Shown here in pieces: positions 54,186 through 64,000 of a DNA stretch of 64,000 nucleotides. Made by a program: the position numbers and the translations under genes. Each line of letters starts with the position of its first letter. The first letter of the stretch is position 1. Under the pieces are notes generated by a model. That model was not told where the DNA came from and ran no database searches. It saw only the letters and a list, made by a program, of their open reading frames with translations. Origin of the DNA: Eublepharis macularius (lineage: Eukaryota > Chordata > Lepidosauria > Squamata > Eublepharidae); the NCBI RefSeq assembly GCF_028583425.1, contig NC_072807.1:31439001-31503000 (forward strand), given 5' to 3'.

Positions 54186-55224
54186 TACCATGATTGTGCA
54201 CACTCTCATTTGCCCTGTCCTGAGCTCGCTTGGAACAGATGGGCAAATTCTGTCTGGAAACCACAAAGCATTTGGACCAGCAAGCCTGAGAATTCAGGAG
54301 CAAGGAAGATGGCGGTTCAGCTCCTCGGAGACCAGGAATTCAATCATGTGTGTAGTTTGGAGTTTCTCCTGTGGATCTCCAAGTGAGCACGTGCAGTCAC
54401 ATAAAGAGCCCTTCAGAGACCGTGAGGGTAAATTTCTGTGATTGGTCAAGCCCAGCTTCTTGACGTGGTGAAAGGCTGTTCCGTCTCCATCTTTTAAGAT
54501 CTTAGCCGAATACAAGGGGGGGGGCCTCTGTGGCTTACAAAAACTTCCTTGGATTGACTTGCGTATCGGGTGTTCTTGTGACCCCCCAAGAACACATTGC
54601 CGGTGGCGGACTGCCTTGATTCCCTGCCCACCCACACAGCAGATGCAGAGAATGCCTGTCTGTGCATGACAGCACAGACTAGGCACAGAAAAGATCCCCT
54701 GTCTTATTTCCTAGGGACTGTTTCACAAGGTTCCAGCCAAATAGTAATTTCCTTCCCTAAGCAGCGGGGAGTTCACTGCAGCCTTGACATAATCTGGAGG
54801 TGAGATCGCCGGAGACTGAACGGTTCTTGTTTAAAATAAGGCTTGTTTTCTGTCCTTGAAACAATCGGCTCCTTTACAAGCGGCGCAGGTGACAGGAGGG
54901 ATCAGGTGCAAAAGGACAGGGAAGGCCAGATGCCGTTCAGTTCTCTGTCACTCAAAGTCAGCCACGCCCAGCTGCTGTCCCGGAAGGCTTCTTTTACATT
55001 AGATGGAAAAGAGGGACTTTATGCAAGCAAAGCATCCCGGTGACTGCTGAGCCCGTTGAGGCTGATGACATCCTCTAAAACCGAACAAAGGTCTGGCCGT
55101 GCATCCCCACCCCAGTTCCTTCGAAGCCTGACTAGATATCTCCATGAAAAGTCCCCTGAAGCCTGACAATAAGCCATAAAGTCTGACTGGGGTCTCTCCA
55201 TGCTAAATGCTCTGGACTCCAACT

Positions 55225-55395
55225 GTGGTGGTAGAAAGTGCTATCAAATCATAGCTGACTTATGGCGCCCCCTGGTGGGGTTTTCATGGCAAGAGACTAA
55301 CACAGGTGAGTTGCCATTGCCTGCCTCTGCATAGCAGCCCCGGTCTTCCTTGGACGTCTCCCGTCTGATTACTAACCAAGGCCGATTCTGCTACC
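55225..55395 (-). repeat. 5S rRNA-derived SINE, truncated
   Basis: The minus strand gives the body (complement of TTGCCATTGCCTGCCTCTGC) and part of the 5S core (complement of TTACTAACCAAGGCCGATTC), then stops. Confidence 0.75.
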
Positions 55396-56211
55396 GTCCT
55401 TTAATGTCTGTATATGGAAAGACAGGTTTCCCCATAACAAATTACCCTACCCTGCTCATAACATATAGAATGACTTAGATGTTTATTTCAAATACTTGTA
55501 TACCACCTCTCTCCACAAGCTGCTAGTTCACAATCTAAGAAAGCAAATCTTTACTTTTAAACCACCCATCGTTCAGCAACCAGGAGTAAGCATAAAACTG
55601 TCTCAAACAGCAGCAGCTTTGCAGAACAAACATCCCCAATCAAAACCACAATGAGACAGCAAAGAAATCAGCAGTCGAGGGAAACAATCAACTGATCCAC
55701 AGAAAGCCAGCTGAAATGGGAAACATTTCCTAGTTTTGTACTAGACTGGAATATATTTAACAATGGTGTTAGGCAGAGGGAAGGGTGGCCCATAGGTATG
55801 GGGCAACCACTGAAAAGACCCTGTCCTTCCTACCTGCTTTGAAGGCAGAGGGATATGAAGGCCAATGATGTTAGATACAGTGCCTGGGCAGGACTGTGGG
55901 GTGCAACCGATGCTTTCGGTGCCTTGGTCCAGGAATGTAAAAAAAGTGTCTTGAACTGGGACCAGAAGTAGACAGTTGATCTTCGTCAAAACATTGTGAA
56001 AGTTTAGGCCTTTGCTCTAGAGGATTCTCATAGACATGATGGGGCAAATGGGTCTAGAGTTTACTCTGTGGGTGGGTGGGAATGACCCACCATTCCTCCT
56101 GTCTGCAACAGAGGCTGACAGAAACCCCCTCTAATAGCCTCCCTGGGACCAGTTGCTTCTTGGTTCCTCCCTGACCAAAACAGCCTCCCACAGTGCCGTT
56201 CTGTCTGGTCA

Positions 56212-56468
56212 TTATAATAATAATATAATAACATTCGATTTATATACCGCCCTTCAGGACAACTTAATGCCACACTCAGAGCGGTTTACAAAGTAAGTCA
56301 TTATCATCCCCACAACAAAACATCCTGTGAGGTGGGTGGGGCTGAGAGAGCTCTGAGAAGCTGTGACTAGCCCAAGGTCACCCAGCTGGCTTCAAGTGGA
56401 GGAGTGGGGAATCAAACCCGGCTCTCCAGATTAGAGTCCCGCGCTCTTAACAAGTACACCAAACTGGC
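56212..56468 (-). repeat. Sauria-like tRNA-derived SINE
   Basis: The minus strand reads GCCAGTTTGGTGTACTTGTT, GGTTTGATTCCCCACTCC, and the tail GGGCGGTATATAAATCGAAT followed by (TTA)n. Confidence 0.85.
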
Positions 56469-57259
56469 ACCAAAATGGCAGAATTACAGAGCTCATATCT
56501 CAACTGTGCTGGTTTCCCTCTTCCTTTCCTGCCCCCTTTTCCTTAGGCAATGTGTATCTTCCATCAAGTGCATCAAATAAGTAAATAATATTTTATTTAT
56601 TTATTTAAAACAGTCTAACGCCATCTTTCTACCCAACTGCATGGTGTTCTTCACATCCCAGACTGGGCCACTGTTGGGTCTCCAAGAATATGGAATTTCA
56701 TGTTACGGGACAATCACCACCAAAATGGAATAGGGAAAGAAGGAGGCCCCCAAACCCCTTTCTTAAACTGTTCTTCTAAACAACTTAATTTGAATTCAAC
56801 AAAGATTAAGCAGCACAAACTCCAAAGGGAAAGTAATCTGTTGAAATGGAGAACTGATGTGCCCCACTGCTCAATGGGATCTGGGAGACTGTGTTGATAT
56901 CCAGTGTCAAAGAGTTTCAAAGCTGCGATGGGATCAGATACACTACGGAATGCATTACCAAGTGTTGTATTTCTGTGTGCAAATCAGCTCTAAATTTCAC
57001 AGATACCAAGAGGACTGAGATCCCACTCAGAATATGATGTGCAGATGTACCCTTATGCCCTAAATTCCCAGCATATAGAAAATGAGCAAGAGGAAGCTTA
57101 AAATTCTGTGCTAACTTTACCCAGGCAGGGATTCTTTTATGTGACATGGAGTAGCATTCAGTCACTTGGTGAGACCTCCGCCGATGTTACACTCACAAAA
57201 ATGGGGAGCCTGCCAACCATGCATAACAGGACTGCATGGTTCCCTTGAGGCACATGATA

Positions 57260-57385
57260 TGTGCAATTGTATCATGTGAATTGGACAACGCATGGATTTT
57301 CCATATGCATACAGCCTCCATATACACAAACCTTCAGCACGTGCATGGAAAATCCATGCGCTGCCCAATTGACATAACACAGTGA
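57260..57385. repeat. Inverted-repeat remnant
   Basis: GAATTGGACAACGCATGGAT and TTTCCATATGCA are followed ~40 bp later by the inverse, TGCATGGAAAATCCATGCG and CTGCCCAATTGAC. Probably a decayed foldback element. Confidence 0.5.
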
Positions 57386-58479
57386 TCATGCGTATCAGGG
57401 CCACGACGGTGACCACACATTCCCAAAATATGCAGTTGGAGGGCTCATCGTTTGCATTAACATCTGCAGGCAGCTATTCCCTTCTCTGCTTTCAGAAGTG
57501 GTGCAGCACTTGGAAACGTGCCTTGTATAATATTGTAGCATATGGGGGGGGCGGGTTTCAGTGGTTACTTTCACACCGTGCAACTATATAAGGCTAGAAG
57601 GGCCAAAGCTCTTGCTACCGTCAAAATGCCATCGCTTTAAGCAATACAACTCCCAAGAGATTAACTCTCATAATCCAGTGTTGTCATGGGAAGAGAGCAG
57701 AATCAAAAACCTATTTAGGGCACGAGTGTAAAATAGCACGCCACTTCTGCTAAAACGACGGCTTGAGAGAAGCATTCTAAGGGCCAGGCTTGAAAGTTAG
57801 TGGAACCCCCTGGGGTGGGCAGGAAACAGCATCTTCCCCTCTTCACGCCCATGATCTCCAGTGCTTAGAACTCCCCCCTCCTACCCTATCCCCCCAACCC
57901 ATTGGGACAGACACCCCCTGACCGACAGACCAGCCGTTGCAAAGTTTTGCCATGAACTTCTTGTCCGCCAGAGACCAATGACGAATCTTTCCTTTCAATT
58001 ACCCCCGGTTCATAAAGCTAATGCCTGTTCCAAGCGGCAGGCCGGATACATCATTCCTCATGCTGCCTCCTCACTACATTAGTTTTATGGCCCTGTGCCT
58101 ACGATGGGCCCGTCGGATCCTGCCACCGATAAGACTAACAAATTAGTCAAACTGACACCAAGGGGAATTTTTACCAGGTCTGGCTCCAGAATGTCCCCTG
58201 CCAGCTCTGCTCCAGGGAGCAACAGGGGCAGTTCCAGGGAGCGAAGGGGGCAGGCGAGGAGGCCTGCACAGGACTGGGGGACTCTCTTCTCATACATAAT
58301 GTCAATCACATCTTTTGCACATGGATGGTGGGTGAGCAATTCCTGGGAAGTGGGGTGGGGGGGAAGCAAAGCAGTTCTGCAATCCATTATTCACAGGTCA
58401 GAGCATGCAAAATCCTGCAAACTTCCAAGATAAGCATCTGGGATTTTTAAAAATGAAAACTAACACAGCTCTGCGGGCA

Positions 58480-58655
58480 ACAGGGGTTAGAACATAGGAC
58501 TAGGATTTGGAAACCCAGGTTCTAATCTGCACACTGTTATGAAACTCATTGGATGATCTTGAGTTAACATAAGCTACCTCGCAGGGCTGTTGTGAGGATG
58601 AACTGGAGGGAAGAATTCTGTATGCTATTGGACGAAGGGTGGGATAAAAATGAAA
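58480..58655 (+). repeat. tRNA-derived SINE, second family
   Basis: GGTTAGAACATAGGACTAGG, CCCAGGTTCTAATC and GCAGGGCTGTTGTGAGGATG; the head is partly degraded. Confidence 0.6.
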
Positions 58656-59464
58656 TAGAGAAGTTTCTTCCATCGTCTAGTAGGGAAAAATTGCAGTTTG
58701 AGGCTGGGAAGGTAGAGGAGGTGCACCAAGAACAGATTGCTAGTTTCTCTTGCGATGAGATCAGCATACATTAATTTCACAATGGCTTCTCCACAAAAAT
58801 TTGGACATGAACAATATTATCTGGATAGATCTGAGCCCAAATGAGACATTCATATCTGGGTCAAGAAAATAGCAGAACAATTTGCAATTTTGCTTGGAGA
58901 AAATGAAAGCATTTATATTTTTAAACTTCGTAACGATACCAAATAGTCCCAATTTTCGTTTATGCTAACTTATATGTTGTTCAATTCAGGCTTGACTTTT
59001 TCAAAAAGTGAACGTTGCCTACATTTCAATCTTTCCCAAATTTCTGTCCCTCCCCTCCCACATTTTCAGAATTTTTTTTTACATCTCTCAAGGCCTGTAA
59101 AGTAAATCATCGATATCAATTCAGAATCCCAGCCAACTTCAACCCAAAACATTGTTTTAAAACATCAAGCGGATAGGTCACCGCAAAACATTCCAACTGC
59201 CTCTGCAATGCCAGAGTAACTTGAAAACAATCACGCACAAGAAAAGCAACTGTAGATGTACGCAGCTTAGCGATGCTAAACGAACAAATGCAGGCTGCAA
59301 AGGAACAGATACAAAAAGCAGGCATGTAGAGAAGCAATTAATAGAAAATCTCAAGGGTAAGGCTACTTAACCCTAAGTACCCTTCCCCCCACACCTTAGA
59401 TGTTTTCAGAATGGACTAGATTGATTAAGCATATGAAGACATCTATTATGAATAAAAGCCATGA

Positions 59465-59590
59465 TGACTGAGTAGAACCTCCATGTTCAGGCGCAGTGCT
59501 GCTCTGAGTGGTGAGGGACTGCCTGTGAACTGCTCAGAGGAATCTGTTTGGCTGCTGCCCTAAATGGCCTGATCCGGCAGGCCTCGACTT
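59465..59590 (+). repeat. LINE-type 3' fragment
   Basis: AGAACCTCCATGTTCAGG and GGCCTGATCCGGCAGG resemble the 3' portion of the family at 10,691 (read inverted). Confidence 0.4.
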
Positions 59591-59924
59591 CTGCAAGAGG
59601 GAAAACCATGCAGAGATGTAGCTAATAGTTCATCAGTAATCATTATTTCTCTCTCTGTTTGTTTCTCCGGCTCTTCCACTCCCAGAGGATAATATTCCAA
59701 ATCCTGTTGACCGAGATTACATTGGCAGCAAGATACAGTCCCCGGGGGAGCTGATGAGGCCGCCTGGCAGACCTGGAACAACACAGATAGTGCAAGGAAC
59801 CACAGGAAAGGTTCAGGCCTACAGACGGCAGATACAAGGATAGAACCTGTGCAGAGAAAAACCAGTGGTCCATCTAGCTTGGGGCTGGCCTATGGGGATT
59901 GGCCGAACTGTTAACCATTCCCAG

Positions 59925-60055
59925 TGACACTGAGAGATCTCTGTCTTTTGGTGCTACACCTCTGAAGATGCCAGCCACAGCTGCTGGCGAAACATCAGGA
60001 ACTACAATGCCAAGACCACGGCAATACAGCCCGGAAAACCCACAACAACCATTCC
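59925..60055 (+). repeat. Interspersed repeat (CTGAAGATGCCAGCCACAG)
   Basis: CTACACCTCTGAAGATGCCA, GCTGGCGAAACATCAGGAAC and CAGCCCGGAAAACCCACAAC are recurrent amniote repeat segments, possibly from a Penelope-like retroelement. The class is a guess. Confidence 0.45.
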
Positions 60056-60424
60056 CAGTTCTTGCTTGCAAGTCGCAACATACCCACTCTCAGTTGCAGG
60101 ACCTGTTCCAGCTTATTTGCACAGCGCAGATTTCTAGATTGCAGTACAGGCTGCCGTGAACCAGCAGCTGTTTGACTAACCTCTGCACAATTTTTTTTTT
60201 GAGAAAAGGAGATTAGGATATATAGGAATTCAGGCTTAGAAAAATTCGGGAAGGAAGAGTCGGTGTTATGAGGCCCACCTATTTTGCACCAGGTTATTCT
60301 TTCCTTCGGGCGCTGGACATCTTTCCGCTAAACGATTCCTTTCTACTGTTTCCCGAAGAAAAACAGGAGAGGCAGAGAAACTGGGCAAGATGGCTGGCAA
60401 AGGTGGTGGTCAGAGTGGCTGAGC

Positions 60425-60565
60425 CAATGTGGCGTAGTGGTAAGAACGTTGGAGTAGGCTTGGGGAGGCTTGGGTTCCAATCCCACCATGACGATGGCAG
60501 GGTAACTTCGGGTTTCTCTCTCTCTCTCAGCCTCATCTACCGAGGATGACAGGAGGAAGGAAGAA
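60425..60565 (+). repeat. tRNA-derived SINE, truncated
   Basis: CCAATGTGGCGTAGTGGTAA head, GGTTCCAATCCCACC box-B-like region, then a CT run and CCTCATCTACCGAGGATGAC. Confidence 0.55.
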
Positions 60566-60914
60566 TCACGTAGTCCATCCTGAATTCCTTCAAAAATAAT
60601 GGGACAGACCAAATTTCAGAGGTCCCATTTACCCCGGTGGCCCACAGGGGTAGGAAAGCCATGCCATTTGCTTTCATTGATGGTTGGGTTTGCTTGGGTC
60701 TGGGGGGTGTAAGGGGGAGCACAGGGGAAGTCTTTGTTTAGGGGCCAGCCCCGGACCCCAAACCAGCTGGAGGACTTCCAAGCTGGGAATGCATCTCGCG
60801 GGAGCTAGGTGTGGAAACCTCACGTCCCGTGGACTTCAAGGACTCCTTAAAGCAAGAAATTTATTTTTTTTCAAAACGTAGCTGCTGAGGTTGCAGTGCG
60901 GTCTTTGAACTCTT

Positions 60915-61465
60915 ACCCCGTTCTTTTCCCCAGAGAGCTCAGGGAGGTACATGTGATTCTCGCCTTGTGCCTTTTATCCTCACAAGAACCCTGCAAGGCA
61001 GGCTAGGCAGGAAAAAAGGGTGACTGGCCTAAGATCATTTAGCAGGCTCCACAGTGGAGTGCTGGTTCAAATCTGAGTTGCCATGGTCTGTCTCTCTAAC
61101 CCTGGGCTGGCCCAAGGGTTTTTGGTGCCCTAGGTAAACTAGAACATTGGCTCCCTTATTTAACACAGAGAAAAGTGAGAAGTCTAGAATGACTGTTTCA
61201 CTTACTGAGCATTCAAAAGGAACAATGTACAAATTTTAAAAAGCTCTTTTACAGCCCTCCATATTCCATCAGGGCAGCTATAGGAGACCATAGCCCACAA
61301 ATGCGGAGATTCTAGAAACCAGTTAACAACTAGCTTCCTTTCAAGCCTGTAGAGGATACTCTGCTCACCTTTTTGGCACTCTTAAGATCTGACACCGTAG
61401 CTGATCACCTAGGATGGCCTAACCGTCAGGCCGGCCCTTCTCTAACCACTAGGCAACACTGGCTT
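60915..61465 (-). repeat. tRNA-derived SINE, interrupted by a hAT element
   Basis: The minus-strand SINE occupies 60,915-61,100 and resumes at 61,439 with CTCTAACCACTAGGCAACAC. The break is the element at 61,101-61,438. Confidence 0.7.
61101..61438. mobile_element. hAT-like element nested in a SINE
   Basis: GGGCTGGCCCAAGG and TTTTTGGTGCCCTAGG at the left, CAGGCCGGCCCT at the right. The perfect 8-bp duplication TCTCTAAC is at 61,093-61,100 and 61,439-61,446, within the host SINE. Confidence 0.78.
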
Positions 61466-62304
61466 CCAGTTTGAAGGTTGAGACCAGCATGAGTGAGAGA
61501 GCGGATTCTTAGTACTTTCCCCTCATGGTGTTTTCCTGCTGAAAATCTCCCCCACTAAGCAGCTTTTACACCTGCTGGGGAAACCATATGGGTATTTGCA
61601 TTTCCCCCCCACAAGTGGGCGTACAAGCAGCTTGTTGGGTATGGCCTTTGGTAGGAAGAGGGCTAGAGGGGAGAGAGTTAAGAAGCCCTGTTACAAATTG
61701 TGGACTCCATGACTGCATTTTCCAAAGGGGAAAAATACTCCCCTCTAATCATGAACCGCATATCCCAGGCCCCCCAGGCCCCCAACTGAACTTGCCATTT
61801 GCATTTCACAAGCTGGAAATAGGCCTTCGCATGCATCAAGTATACGTTTGTGGGAATATAATTCCCTGAATTAATGCTTGTTCCTTTTCCTCCCGACTGC
61901 CCGTTTACACATATAATAGTAAATATGCATACAATTTGTGTACCCTTGACTTTTCTTTGCATGCATATTAAACGATTTCATTCCAGCAGAACACACCATT
62001 GAAGAACCACATTTATTCTGATATACTGGTCCCATTTTTTTTTCAAGTTTGCACACGCCAGATATTTCTTACGAACAGATGTGCACATGCGCAGTTGCTT
62101 GTGAAGAGAGCCCTCTGTCTTTGTGCACCAGAAAAGGATCCTTTAGGAATAATTTACAACTGGGAACCCGAGGATAACATTGCAAGGACAGATAACAAGA
62201 TAAACAGAACAAAAGGAAGTGACATGCTGAACCCAGATACTTCTACCACACTCCGGTTTTTTAAAACTCTGAATTTTCTTAACATTTACCCAAATGAATC
62301 TATA

Positions 62305-62538
62305 GGCCATTTCCACACGTCTTACCTGCCTGCAGAACATCGCGTGAAAGACCCGGAAGACAGCGTCTTCTCGCGCAAAATTGCGCCAGGAAGACGCTGT
62401 CATCTGGGAGTTTTGCGCGAAATCATGCAAAACTCCCGGATAACAGCGTCTTCCTGGTGCGATTTCGCACCAGAAGACACTGTCTTCTGGGTCTTTTGCG
62501 CGATGTTCCGCAGGCAGGTAAGACATGTGGAAACGGCC
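62305..62538. mobile_element. Palindromic GGCC-family element, 234 bp
   Basis: Starts GGCCATTTCCACACGTCTT and ends AAGACATGTGGAAACGGCC. The interior has several related GAAGACGCTGTC / GACAGCGTCTTC segments. No clear 3-bp duplication (ATA / TTT). Confidence 0.82.
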
Positions 62539-63117
62539 TTTATCTAATAGCAAAATTATATCAAGTTTGCTCTTGCCCCGAACTCCTTCTCTGACTGTCA
62601 TCCCCAGAAGGCTGACTTTCCCCCGGGCATCTTCTGGACTTCAGTGGAGACTGTGAAGATACAGGTGATCCATACCAAGTTAGCAGTCACTGGGCCAAAG
62701 CCAGCCCACAGATGATTAATCCCGCATGGCTAACCCCTCGTCGCCAAGGTAAGTCTTTATCCCTGACCAAAGAAATGGATGAAGACACACAGGCTGCCCC
62801 ATCCATAGGTTTCCTAGGGCATTCATGAGGCCTACCATCCCCAGATAGCTCTTTCCAGAAAGGGTCTGAACCCCGCCTGAACAGAGCATTTACATGGTGA
62901 AGGCCCTTTCCCAGGCATCAGATCCAATTTTCCTGCAAAATGAAGAACCTCACAGAATTGCACTTTACGGGAATGAATTTCCCTGCAAGGAAATCTGGAG
63001 CAGTTAGCAGGGATTTCACGGCGGTTCTCCAAAATGCACAACAGCCACGTAATACCTTTATAATCAGATTCAGGACCGGTCAAAAGAGAGAGATCTAACT
63101 AGCCCATTTTTATCCTT

Positions 63118-63250
63118 CCCTTTTCCAAGGAGCTCAGAACGGTGTAGATTCCCCCCCCCCACGCCTTCCCTGTTTTATCCTCACAACAACCCTGCAAAGT
63201 AGGTTAAGATGAGAGAATGCGATGGGCTCAAGGCTACCTAGCAAGCTTCA
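63118..63250 (-). repeat. SINE body fragment
   Basis: The complement contains GCAGGGTTGTTGTGAGGAT and TGAGCTCCTTGG, the body of the second tRNA-SINE family. Confidence 0.5.
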
Positions 63251-63411
63251 GGACTCCGTTGGGTGAACGAGGCGGCCAGTGCAGGACAACACGGGCAGTT
63301 GCAGAGATGGACTGACTTCAGCCTTACCGAGAATTCCCGTGATCCTCTGATGTGTTTTAGCTTTACAGAGTGCATATATCTTCCCAACAGTCTATGGCAT
63401 AACTGAATTAT

Positions 63412-63608
63412 TTGAACATACAAGCTGCCTTCTACTGAGTCAGATCACCCATTTTGGCTACCGAGACTGACAGCGGCTCTTTAGAGTTCCAGGCAGAAGT
63501 CACTCCCGCCACCTCCCGCCTGGCCCTTTTCACTGGAGATGCTGGGAGTCGAACCCCCGGAGCTTCTGTGCACCAAGGTGCTCCGCCACTGAGCCACAGC
63601 TCCTCCCC
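63412..63608 (-). repeat. tRNA-Ala-like SINE
   Basis: The minus strand begins GGAGCTGTGGCTCAGTGGCG, GAGCACCTTGGTGCACAG and GGTTCGACTCCCAGCATC, and ends with a GACTCAGTAGAAGGCAGCTT segment, matching the 35,068 copy. Confidence 0.8.
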
Positions 63609-63929
63609 ATCAATAATCCATGTTAAGTGAGCCTCTTTTGGAACTCTCGTTCTCTTCTGTCTGAAGTTTGCACATTTTGGGACTGTTTTATACATTGACA
63701 TTATTTTGGACTGTTTTTATGATTGCATAGTACATGAAATTATATTTATTTAGTGTTGAATGTTTTGCGCAATTGGTGGAAACCTGCTAGCCCTTTTCAT
63801 GTCCTCTGTACAACACTATTTTATTATTTTTCTTCAACCTTTTTTTTGTTTGTTTTTCAGCTGCTTTGGGTCAGTTGCAGATTTCTTTTTTTAAAAAAAT
63901 GCTATTTGACCAAAACTGGCTTACAACAT

Positions 63930-64000
63930 CTTTCTCTCCTCTTCCTCCCATTTTATCTTTATCTTTTACCAAAACCACCCTGCGAGGTAGGTTAGGGCTT
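63930..64000 (-). repeat. SINE tail fragment at window edge
   Basis: TTTACCAAAACCACCCTGCG and AGGTAGGTTAGG match the body of the second tRNA-SINE family on the minus strand; cut by the window end. Confidence 0.4.

Larger units (their letters stand above)
52922..64000 (-). other. CELF6: CELF6 upstream intron (partial)
   Basis: No match to the expected RRM1 exons (RNP1 segment GCAFLTY-type, 83-nt exon) was found on the minus strand, so they should lie to the right. Stretches 54,190-55,220, 55,400-56,210, 56,470-57,255, 57,390-58,480, 58,655-59,465, 61,466-62,304 and 62,540-63,117 contain nothing I recognise. About 55,480-55,700 looks like decayed LINE tail. Confidence 0.6.

Overview
The window is vertebrate nuclear DNA, most likely from a squamate reptile (lizard). 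It has two multi-exon neural/housekeeping-type genes with GT-AG introns, separated and filled by dense interspersed repeats. The repeats include tRNA-derived SINEs resembling the Sauria family (T/C-rich pol III A and B boxes, tails with ATTATT/GTT repeats), SINEs built on a 5S rRNA core, CR1 LINE 3' ends, an L1 ORF1 remnant, many short hAT elements with 8-bp target duplications, and a family of near-perfect palindromic elements beginning GGCC. There is no bacterial, viral or organellar gene content, and almost all long open frames are chance reading frames.

Left edge (1-1158, + strand): the last two coding exons of PARP6, encoding the C-terminal end of the ADP-ribosyltransferase catalytic domain, ending in ...GTQVYTN and followed by a short 3' UTR. 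From about 2.66 to 3.50 kb lies a minisatellite with a 61-bp period. Each unit carries two direct repeats of nuclear-receptor half-sites spaced by 4 bp (DR4 geometry).

4.57-52.92 kb (- strand): ten coding exons of CELF6, an RNA-binding splicing regulator. They run from the exon beginning [13 protein letters not shown] (52.9 kb) to the stop codon at 24,548. They encode 370 residues: RRM2, the divergent linker domain and RRM3. The exons for the N-terminus and RRM1 lie beyond the right edge. The stop codon is followed 28 nt later by a strong 5' splice site. I infer that the 3' UTR is spliced to a repeat-poor terminal exon of roughly 12.4 kb (about 17,013 down to 4,566), ending at two AATAAA signals. 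PARP6 and CELF6 therefore face each other tail to tail.

52.92-64 kb: upstream CELF6 intron with repeats and one candidate conserved regulatory element. Introns hold most of the mobile elements. Several show clear target-site duplications, including a composite insertion (41,246-41,839) flanked by a 13-bp duplication and a 1.57-kb GC-rich element (50,525-52,098) whose ends match the short palindromic GGCC family.

Gene names rest on recognising protein sequence from memory; no database search was possible. Repeat family names are best judgements from sequence features.
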